From positions 30,775 to 94,774 of the forward strand of contig CAITWF010000117.1 of the NCBI GenBank assembly GCA_903896015.1: a stretch of DNA of 64,000 nt, in the 5' to 3' direction. The translations under genes and the position numbers were made by a program. Source of the DNA: an uncultured Opitutia bacterium (lineage in GTDB: Bacteria > Verrucomicrobiota > Verrucomicrobiia > Opitutales > Opitutaceae). Below, in pieces: positions 36,397-43,079 of the stretch; within the stretch, counting starts at the first letter, position 1; each line of letters opens with the position of its first letter. Under the pieces are notes generated by a model. It did no database searches. It was not told the DNA's origin and saw only the letters and a list, made by a program, of their open reading frames with translations.

Positions 36397-37011
36397 ATGT
36401 CCACCGCCCTCCCGAGTCCTCGGGCCATCGCACATGACCACGCCGGTTTACCCAAACCTGTCACGCCTTCGCCGACGCCCGGTGGAGGCACCCTCCCTCC
36501 GTCTGCGACGACCGGAAATTTTCTGGAACGCACCGTCGCGGAGCAACGCATCCCGCTCACCCGCTACGCCGCTCGCCTCCTCGGCGGCGATGTCGATCGC
36601 GCGCACGACGTGGTGCAGGACACGTTCGTCAAACTCATGGCCCAGCCGCCCGCCGCGATCAACGGCCATGCGGTCGAGTGGCTCTTCACCGTCTGCCGCC
36701 ACCGCGCGCTCGACGTGCTGCGCAAGGAGAGCCGTATGAGAAATTTTGCCGATGGCGAAGTGGAGCGCGTCACTGCCGCCGAGCCGCGACCTGGCCGCGC
36801 GCTCGAGCGCGCGGAAACGCACGCCGCGCTCCTCCGACTGATCGAGACGCTCCCGGCAAACCAGCAGGAGGTCGTGCGCCTGAAATTCCAAAACGGATTT
36901 TCCTACAAGGAAATCGCCCGCATCACTGAACTCTCGGTGGGCAACGTGGGCTTCCTGATTCACACTGCCGTCGCGCGCCTGCGCACGGAATTTGCCGCCC
37001 AGCGGCCGTAA
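36397..37011 (+). CDS. ECF-type RNA polymerase sigma factor
   Basis: A 204-residue sigma-70 family protein with region 2 (RYAARLLGGDVDRAHDVVQDTFVKLMAQ, about 53-80) and region 4 (LPANQQEVVRLKFQNGFSYKEIARITELSVGNVG, about 152-185) and a Pro/Thr-rich N-terminal tail of about 45 residues. GGAGA lies 7 bases before the ATG at 36397. The gene for a vWA protein with an anti-sigma-like N-terminus begins 12 bases downstream, so this is probably a sigma/anti-sigma pair. Confidence 0.9.
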   Translation: MSTALPSPRAIAHDHAGLPKPVTPSPTPGGGTLPPSATTGNFLERTVAEQRIPLTRYAARLLGGDVDRAHDVVQDTFVKLMAQPPAAINGHAVEWLFTVCRHRALDVLRKESRMRNFADGEVERVTAAEPRPGRALERAETHAALLRLIETLPANQQEVVRLKFQNGFSYKEIARITELSVGNVGFLIHTAVARLRTEFAAQRP

Positions 37012-37023
37012 CGCCCCAGACCG

Positions 37024-39537
37024 ATGAACGACGCCAAACTTTTGCCCGACGATACGAAACTCACCGCCTATGCGCTGGGCGAACTTGACCCTGCCGAGCA
37101 CGCTGCTGTCGAAGCCGCACTGCGCGACGACCCTGCGGCGCGTACGGCCGTCGAAGATATCCGCGCGCTTGGCGCGCAGCTTGAGTCTGCGCTCGCGACG
37201 GAGCCGGCGCCGGAAACAAACCACGCGCCGGCGATCATGCGGACGAAATCCGAGCGTGGCGCGTTGGGAAAATTGATCCGGTTTCCGCAGCTTTATTATG
37301 TGCTCGGTGGCGCGGCGGCTGCAGGGTTTGCGCTCACGGTGGCGTTGCGCACGCCGAAGCCGGAGCCGGTTGCCTACGCATCGATCGATCTCGCGTCGCT
37401 GCCGACGGCAGTGAACCTACCGGCCGATCAGCCGGCTGCGGTGGAAAAAGCGCAGATCGCCGAGGCCGCCACACTTGCCCCAGTGGCCCAGCCAGCGATC
37501 GCGGTCGTGCCGGTCGCGTCGGGGCAGTTTGCCGGGCAGAATCTCTCGCTGCTCGAACAAGCGAAGAACGCGGACGCATTGAAGAAAATTTCCGGAGTCA
37601 ATGGGACCGATCCGCAATTCTCGTTCCAGTCGTCCACTGCAAGAGCTGGTCAGATTGTTGAAAGTGGCGGGGTGAACGTTCGCAGTTCACTCACGAGCTC
37701 CGGAAACGCGCCGTCGGTCGCGCCGCAAGCGTCCGCGCCGCTGCGCGCGCAACGCACGAGCGCGACGCAGACCCATCTGAGCGATGAAAAGATTCTGGTC
37801 GAGGCACGCGCGAAGGCCGCGATCGCGCAGACTCCGGTGGGCGGTTCACATTTCGAACAGGCGGCGAAACAGAAGACATTCAATTCCGCGTCAAGTTTGC
37901 CGTTCGCGGTGAACGGCTCGACCACGCTCGGTGGACCCAGCGGCGCCCTGGCGCTGGGCGGCGCCGGCTCCGGTGGCGCGATTTTCAGCGAGAACCGCGG
38001 GCTCGCCCAATTCCAATCGCGCATCGAGCCGCGTGAGGCGGCGACGCAGAATCTTCGCACATCGCCCGCGAGTGCCGATCGCTACGCGGATTTTCGCGAT
38101 AACGATTTTCTCGGCGCAAAGGACAACCCGCTCTCCACGTTTTCGATCGATGTCGACACGGCGAGCTACTCGAACGTCCGCCGCTTCCTCACCGCGCATC
38201 AGCGGCCGCCGCGCGACGCCGTGCGGATTGAGGAGTTTTTGAATTATTTCCCGTATCGCTACGCACCGCCTTCCGGGGGCGCGCCGTTCGCGGCATCGCT
38301 CGAAGTCGCCGAGGCGCCGTGGGCGCCGACGCACCGGCTCGTGCGGATCGGGTTGAAGGGTCGCGAAGTGTCGAACGCCGCGCGCACCGCGGCTAACCTC
38401 GTATTTCTCCTCGACGTTTCCGGCTCGATGGCGGCGGCGAACCGGCTGCCGCTTGCGAAGGAGGCGATGCGGCTGCTTGTCGGCAAACTCCGCCCCGACG
38501 ATCGCGTGGCAATCGTCACGTATGCGGGGCGATCGGGGCTCGCTCTTCCTTCGACCCCGGTGATGCGCGCGCGCGAAATTCTCGACGTGCTCGACGGCCT
38601 CACCGCCGGCGGCTCAACCAACGGTGGCATGGGCATCCAGCTCGCCTACGACATTGCGAAGGCGAACTTGGCGCCGGGCGGAATCAACCGCGTGATTCTC
38701 TGCACGGACGGTGACTTCAATGTCGGCGTGACCGGCGAAGGCGAACTCACGCGGCTCATCGAGGACAAGGCGAAGAGCGGTGTCGCACTCACCGCGCTCG
38801 GCTTCGGCATGGGCAACTTCAAGGATGCGATGATTGAAAAACTCGCCGATCACGGCAACGGCAACTACGGCTACATCGACACGCGCCGCGAGGCCGAGAA
38901 GCTGCTCGTCGAGCAGGTCAACGGCACGCTTCTGACGATCGCGAAGGACGTGAAGGTTCAGGTCGAGTTCAACCCTGCGCGCGTCGCGAGTTACCGGCTA
39001 ATCGGTTACGAGAATCGCTTGTTGAAGAAGGAAGATTTCAACAACGACGCCGTGGATGCCGGCGAGATCGGCGCGGGTCACACGGTGACAGCACTCTACG
39101 AGATCGTGCCGGCGGGTGTGGACGACAAGACGAGCGTGGGCGTGCCGCCAGTGGACGAGTTGAAATACCGAATTGCGGAAACCGGAAACCGCAGCGAAAA
39201 GAAATTTATTCCTCCGTCAACCGGCCTGGCCGATCCGGTTTCGACTGAATTGCTCACCGTGAAGCTCCGTTATAAGGAACCGGCGGCGGACACGAGTCAG
39301 CGACTGGAGTTTCCACTGACGGACGGCGGCGAAAAATTCGCGGGCGCGAGTGCGGACTTTAAATTCGCGGCGGCCGTGGCTGAGTTTGGCATGATCCTGC
39401 GCGACTCGCCGCACAAGGGCAGCGGGACACTGGCGGATGTGGTGACTTGGGCTGAGGCGGGCAGCACCGACGACGCAGGCGGCTACCGCGCCGAGTTTGT
39501 CGAACTCGCGCGCGAGGCCGAAAAGATCGAGCGGTGA
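37024..39537 (+). CDS. Membrane von Willebrand factor A protein with anti-sigma-like N-terminus
   Basis: An 837-residue protein related to E. coli YfbK. Residues 1-60 (LTAYALGELDPAEHAAVEAALRDDP...) look like the helical N-terminal domain of anti-sigma factors, though without a clear His/Cys zinc site. A membrane segment follows at about 84-102, then a long Ala/Gln-rich linker, a conserved NDFLGAKDNPLSTFSIDVDTASY segment near 360, and the vWA domain with an intact MIDAS: DVSGSM (Asp464), the Thr in GGSTNGG, and Asp in CTDGDFNVG. The C-terminal 250 residues match the DUF3520-like part of the YfbK family. It probably binds the sigma factor encoded 12 bases upstream and senses an envelope ligand. 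The partner and signal are unknown. Confidence 0.85.
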   Translation: MNDAKLLPDDTKLTAYALGELDPAEHAAVEAALRDDPAARTAVEDIRALGAQLESALATEPAPETNHAPAIMRTKSERGALGKLIRFPQLYYVLGGAAAAGFALTVALRTPKPEPVAYASIDLASLPTAVNLPADQPAAVEKAQIAEAATLAPVAQPAIAVVPVASGQFAGQNLSLLEQAKNADALKKISGVNGTDPQFSFQSSTARAGQIVESGGVNVRSSLTSSGNAPSVAPQASAPLRAQRTSATQTHLSDEKILVEARAKAAIAQTPVGGSHFEQAAKQKTFNSASSLPFAVNGSTTLGGPSGALALGGAGSGGAIFSENRGLAQFQSRIEPREAATQNLRTSPASADRYADFRDNDFLGAKDNPLSTFSIDVDTASYSNVRRFLTAHQRPPRDAVRIEEFLNYFPYRYAPPSGGAPFAASLEVAEAPWAPTHRLVRIGLKGREVSNAARTAANLVFLLDVSGSMAAANRLPLAKEAMRLLVGKLRPDDRVAIVTYAGRSGLALPSTPVMRAREILDVLDGLTAGGSTNGGMGIQLAYDIAKANLAPGGINRVILCTDGDFNVGVTGEGELTRLIEDKAKSGVALTALGFGMGNFKDAMIEKLADHGNGNYGYIDTRREAEKLLVEQVNGTLLTIAKDVKVQVEFNPARVASYRLIGYENRLLKKEDFNNDAVDAGEIGAGHTVTALYEIVPAGVDDKTSVGVPPVDELKYRIAETGNRSEKKFIPPSTGLADPVSTELLTVKLRYKEPAADTSQRLEFPLTDGGEKFAGASADFKFAAAVAEFGMILRDSPHKGSGTLADVVTWAEAGSTDDAGGYRAEFVELAREAEKIER

Positions 39538-39548
39538 GGGTTCTTGCA

Positions 39549-39613
39549 GGGTATCTGCCTGGCAGACGCCGCTCTCCCGCGTCGAATGGAGCGGCAACAC
39601 AAGACTGACGCCC
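39549..39613. repeat. Short palindromic repeat, family 1, copy B
   Basis: Left arm 39549-39571 and right arm 39592-39613 match the other two copies (shared GCAGACGCCGCTC and AGACTGACGCCC blocks) but are more diverged from each other. It fills the gap between the vWA gene and a convergent small-protein gene, directly past both stops. Confidence 0.65.
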
Positions 39614-39627
39614 TTTGGGAAACGCGC

Positions 39628-39867
39628 TTACTTCTTGTCCGACTGCGCGCTCGGTTTCGGCGCGTCCTTCTTGGCAGCGTCGGATTTCTGCTCGGTGGCT
39701 TTGGCTGCCTTGGGGTCGGCCGGCTTGGCATCGTCGTCGCAACAGAGCTCCAAGTCCGGCTTCGTGTTCGACTTAGGTCTGGCCGCATCGGGTGATTTCG
39801 CGGGCTCGGCGGCGGCAGACCATGTTGCCGACACGAGGGCGGCGATGAGGAGCGGGAGCTTTTTCAT
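39628..39867 (-). CDS. Small exported Lys/Asp/Ala-rich protein
   Basis: A 79-residue protein with a signal peptide (about 1-20, ending SAAAE). The mature part is low in complexity and highly charged (AKPADPKAAKATEQK and the like), with one CCDDD cluster near residue 42 that could bind metal. No family recognised. Presence of a good signal peptide and an ATG followed by the basic MKKL start supports a real gene. It stands alone between palindrome B and a 190-base gap in which I see no feature. Confidence 0.6.
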   Translation of the reverse strand: MKKLPLLIAALVSATWSAAAEPAKSPDAARPKSNTKPDLELCCDDDAKPADPKAAKATEQKSDAAKKDAPKPSAQSDKK

Positions 39868-40057
39868 GGGGAACGGAGGCCGGCTAGACGCTGGCGCGAA
39901 TCACCGATGGAGCAAGCGCGTTTGCGGCTGGAGTGGCTCTCCGAGCCGTCCACGGAGATTTTTGAAAAACGTCCCGCCGGCTTCAGCGAGCCGAAGGCGA
40001 GGAGTGGGGCGCGGTTTGTCCGCGCCTTTTGGCCGAGGGCGTGCACGAGTCACGCCC

Positions 40058-40438
40058 CTACCCGATCTTTGTACCGTCGGCGCGGATGTCGCTCCACACG
40101 GACAACTCAAGGCCGCTGGGATCGGTGAAGTGGAAACGCCGGCCGCCGGGAAAATCGAACGTCGGCTTCACGATCGTCCCGCCGGCGTTTTGCACGCGCG
40201 CCTCGGCGTCCTCGAGATTCGCCGCGAAGATGACCGCGATCGGGTTCATTTTCGTCGGCGCGTCGGGTGAACTAAAAAAACCGCCGGCGAGTCGCCCGTC
40301 TGTAAAACTTGTGTAGTCGGGGCCATAGTCGGTGAACGTCCAGCCGAAGGCGGCAGTATAAAATTTTTTGGCGGCGGCGACGTCACGCGTCGCGAACTCA
40401 AGATAGTCGAGGCGGAGGTTGTTTTCAGGGGTGCTCAT
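40058..40438 (-). CDS. VOC (glyoxalase-fold) family protein
   Basis: A 126-residue protein of the glyoxalase/bleomycin-resistance fold: LDYLEFATRDVAAAKKFYTAAFGWTF near the start, GPDYTSFTDGRLAGGFF, and GGRRFHFTDPSGLELSVWSD at the end. It resembles the PhnB/27-kDa-antigen-like VOC proteins that often act as homodimers. Metal ligands are not obvious and the substrate is unknown. The ATG at 40438 (MSTPEN) fits the family; a TTG/ATG extension upstream adds only four residues. Confidence 0.82.
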   Translation of the reverse strand: MSTPENNLRLDYLEFATRDVAAAKKFYTAAFGWTFTDYGPDYTSFTDGRLAGGFFSSPDAPTKMNPIAVIFAANLEDAEARVQNAGGTIVKPTFDFPGGRRFHFTDPSGLELSVWSDIRADGTKIG

Positions 40439-40587
40439 GGTATAGATCAAGAGTAGCGGGCGCGAATGACAGCATTATGTCAGGGAGGATCGAGGGTGGG
40501 GCGTTTCTCCGAGACGTCCTGGGTTTGGATTTTTGCAACGAATCGCGCATGCGAACCGAGGAAGCGTCGGAGAAGCGTCTCCGGCTT

Positions 40588-41109
40588 TCACCTCCCTGCG
40601 AGATGTTGCCCCAAGTATCTGACGAAATCCCGCTGCGTTGCATCGAGGCCCATGAACCATTTCGCCACGGCGCGGAAGATCGGCGGGTTGATGACGCCGT
40701 CCTCCGTGAGCGTGAGCTGCGTGCCGCCGCCAGGCGCGTCTGATAGGGCAAAGGTCCACGTGCCGCCAAAAGGCAGGTCTTCTTTCGCGATGATACGCAC
40801 GAGTTTTTCGTTCACGCGTGATTCGCCGGTGCGAAACGGGATTTCCTGGCCGCGCGCATCTTTGTTCCACGTCAGTTCGGTGCCATCGGGGAGTTTTTCT
40901 GTGCGCACGGATTTCACCGACGGCCACCATGACGGCATGGCTGCGTAGTCGGTGATCGCGGCCCAGACGGCGGCTCGGCTGGCCTTGAACGTGACGGTGA
41001 TGACGGAGCGGTGGTCGCGCGACATCCGCGAGCCGGCGAGGAAGAACACGAGGGCCGTCAGCGCGAGCAGCGCGATGAGGCCAAGGAAAACGAAGAGCGT
41101 GATTTTCAC
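40588..41109 (-). CDS. Membrane-anchored SRPBCC (polyketide cyclase/START-like) protein
   Basis: A 173-residue protein with one N-terminal membrane segment (about 4-26) followed by a START-like fold: VITVTFKASRAAVWAAITDYAAMPSWWPSVKSVR, then TWTFALSDAPGGGTQLTLTEDGVI and a C-terminal helix. Such domains bind hydrophobic ligands in a helix-grip pocket. The ligand is unknown. It is divergent from the sigma-TonB gene, the shared gap containing a large palindrome. Confidence 0.8.
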   Translation of the reverse strand: MKITLFVFLGLIALLALTALVFFLAGSRMSRDHRSVITVTFKASRAAVWAAITDYAAMPSWWPSVKSVRTEKLPDGTELTWNKDARGQEIPFRTGESRVNEKLVRIIAKEDLPFGGTWTFALSDAPGGGTQLTLTEDGVINPPIFRAVAKWFMGLDATQRDFVRYLGQHLAGR

Positions 41110-41122
41110 GGGCAGAGGAGCA

Positions 41123-41211
41123 ACCGCGGATTACGCGGCTGGCGCGGATAAAGGCAAAGCGATAGGCAAGGGAGTTCGGAATCTACCCGCGTTATCTGCG
41201 TCATCCGCGGT
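41123..41211. repeat. Imperfect long palindrome (ACCGCGGAT type)
   Basis: An arm beginning ACCGCGGATTACGC at 41123 pairs with 41189-41211 (ending CATCCGCGGT); 18 of 23 aligned bases match. It lies in the divergent gap between the SRPBCC gene and the sigma-TonB gene. It resembles the elements at 7303-7363 and 31834-31892. Confidence 0.55.
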
Positions 41212-41277
41212 CAAAAATTTTTCGGCTCAAAAAAATCGTTGTTCGGTTTCGCGTTCGGCGCCTGCTATCAGGTGAAC

Positions 41278-42612
41278 ATGCCGACCGACGCCGAGTTGCT
41301 CCGCGCTTACGCCGACGAAAAATCCGAGCCGGCCTTCGGCGAGCTCGTCCGCCGGCACGTGAACCTCGTCTATTCGGTCGCGCTGCGCCAGTGCGGCGGC
41401 GATGCGTATCTTGCGGAGGATGTCGCGCAGCGCGTGTTCACCGATCTCGCGCGCAAGGCGCGGCCACTTTCCGGCCATGCCGTGCTCGGCGGCTGGCTTT
41501 ATCGCAGCACGCAATTTGCCGCGTCGGATGTCGTGCGTGCGGAGCGCCGCCGTCGCGCTCGCGAACAGGAGGCTCACGCCATGCACGAAATCTCCCGCCC
41601 CGAATCCGCCGCCGGCGACGCCGAGTGGCAGAAACTCGCACTCGTCCTCGACCAGGCCATCGGCGAACTCTCCGCGCCCGACCGCGACGCCGTCGTGCTC
41701 CGCTTTTTCGAAGGCCGCCGCTTCGCCGAAATCGGCGCGACGCTGCGCCTCACCGACGACGCCGCCCGCATGCGCGTGGAGCGCGCGCTCGACAAACTGT
41801 GCGCGTTGCTGGAGCGGCGCGGCGTGACTTCGACCTCGGCCGTGCTCGCCGCCGCGCTGGCGAATCAGGCGGTGCTGGCTGCGCCGGCGGGACTCGTTGC
41901 GTCCGTGACCGGTGTGGCGCTCGCGGGTGCGATAGTCGTCAGAAACGCGGCGAGCACCGGTGCCTGGGCTGCTCTTTTGAGCATGAAAAAACTACAGGTC
42001 GGGATCGCGGGTGCGCTCGCGCTGGCGGGCACCGCAGGCTTCTTGGTGGAGACGAAATCCAATGCCGCTTTGCGCAACGAGGTCGCCAGCCTTAGGCTGG
42101 AAAACGCCGCTATCGCCACCTTGCGGGCGTCGAACCTCAAGCTCGCGCGCGCTTCGGCCGAAGTGGCGAATATGCGCGGCGATGATGCCGAACTTGCGCG
42201 ACTGGGCGAGGAGCCGGCGGAGTTGAAAACGCGTTTGCAGCAAGTGACCCGGGCCGAGCGGAGGCGACCGGCCGCGGCCGCGAGCACGGAAATTTACGCT
42301 CCCGCCCAGCTCGACCTTCAGCCGCGGCCGACCTTCCAGGCGCGTCCGCAATTTCCCTTCGCGATGCGGCGGGCAGGCGTCGGGGGTGAAGTGGTGGTTG
42401 ATTTCGTGATCAGTGCCAATGGCGAGATGGTTAATCCTCGCGCGCTTAAGACCACGATCAATCCGAAGTCGGGTGGAGCCAGCGGCGATACCAAAGCCGA
42501 GCCCTTCGTGATCGCGGCGAGCGGCGTCGAGTCCCAGCCTGGCGCCGTCATCGACGGCGTCGCTGTGGCGGAATGGCGAAGGCGCTCGGCGAGTCGGCAG
42601 TGCAGGCGGTGA
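41278..42612 (+). CDS. ECF sigma factor fused to membrane segments, coiled coil and frameshifted TonB-type domain
   Basis: The first 182 residues are an ECF sigma factor: FGELVRRHVNLVYSVALRQCGGDAYLAEDVAQ (region 2), GGWLYRSTQFAASDVVRAERRR, and [45 protein letters not shown] in pieces (region 4, about 130-175). An Ala-rich hydrophobic stretch (193-222), a second hydrophobic segment (240-256) and a coiled coil (about 262-322) follow. Residues 340-392 then match the first half of a TonB C-terminal domain (ARPQFPFAMRR, GGEVVVDFVISANGEMVNPRAL). The frame is lost near base 42570 and stops at 42612, while the second half of the domain continues in another frame to 42734. So the gene is either frameshifted or carries a sequencing error. 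Confidence 0.82.
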   Translation: MPTDAELLRAYADEKSEPAFGELVRRHVNLVYSVALRQCGGDAYLAEDVAQRVFTDLARKARPLSGHAVLGGWLYRSTQFAASDVVRAERRRRAREQEAHAMHEISRPESAAGDAEWQKLALVLDQAIGELSAPDRDAVVLRFFEGRRFAEIGATLRLTDDAARMRVERALDKLCALLERRGVTSTSAVLAAALANQAVLAAPAGLVASVTGVALAGAIVVRNAASTGAWAALLSMKKLQVGIAGALALAGTAGFLVETKSNAALRNEVASLRLENAAIATLRASNLKLARASAEVANMRGDDAELARLGEEPAELKTRLQQVTRAERRRPAAAASTEIYAPAQLDLQPRPTFQARPQFPFAMRRAGVGGEVVVDFVISANGEMVNPRALKTTINPKSGGASGDTKAEPFVIAASGVESQPGAVIDGVAVAEWRRRSASRQCRR

Positions 42613-42734
42613 GCCAGTGGAAATTTACCGCCGGGCAAAAAGGTGGGCAGTCCGTGGGCACGCACATACAGCTCCCGATCGTTTATACGCTCAACTCCGA
42701 CGGCCCGGCGAAACCGAAAGCGACTACTCCCTAG
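42573..42734 (+). pseudogene. Out-of-frame end of the TonB-type domain of the preceding sigma factor
   Basis: Read one frame back from the sigma gene, this stretch encodes GESAVQAVSQWKFTAGQ, then KGGQSVGTHIQLPIVYTLN and a stop at 42732-42734. This is the second half of a TonB C-terminal domain (helix, WKF strand and final PIVYTLN strand). Adding one base near 42575-42580 would join it to the upstream frame and give a protein of about 485 residues. Confidence 0.7.
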
Positions 42735-42758
42735 CCAAAACCTTAGTCACGCCAGACC

Positions 42759-43058
42759 ATGTCTGCGCTCCGCCGGTTGTTTGCCGTCCTGCTCGCGCTC
42801 GCCCTCGTGGCCGGTGCGGAGCTGCTGCTTCAGCGGCAAAGCGCCGCGCAACTTCGCGACGAAATTGCGTTGTTGCGCGAGGAGAACTGTCAAGTCGCCC
42901 AACTGTGCGCTGAAAATGCCACGCTCGTATCAGCGCAGGCGCCGGCGGCGGAAATGGCTCGGCTGCGCGCTGATCGGGCGGCCGTGTTGCAATGGCGCGT
43001 AGAGATCGAAGAATTGAAGGCCGGCGTCGCGGAGCGGGAGCGAGCGGTTGCGAAGTAG
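42759..43058 (+). CDS. Small single-pass membrane coiled-coil protein
   Basis: A 99-residue protein with one N-terminal membrane segment (about 5-24) and a coiled coil (about 28-97, QLRDEIALLREENCQVAQL and onwards). The order membrane segment then LRxEIxxLRxEN closely repeats the 240-300 part of the sigma-TonB protein encoded just upstream (ALRNEVASLRLENAAIATL), so the two are probably related and may pair through their coiled coils. It has two cysteines. Function unknown; 24 bases separate it from the end of the sigma-TonB tail. Confidence 0.7.
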   Translation: MSALRRLFAVLLALALVAGAELLLQRQSAAQLRDEIALLREENCQVAQLCAENATLVSAQAPAAEMARLRADRAAVLQWRVEIEELKAGVAERERAVAK

Positions 43059-43079
43059 GACGCCCGTCCACCTTCGCCG

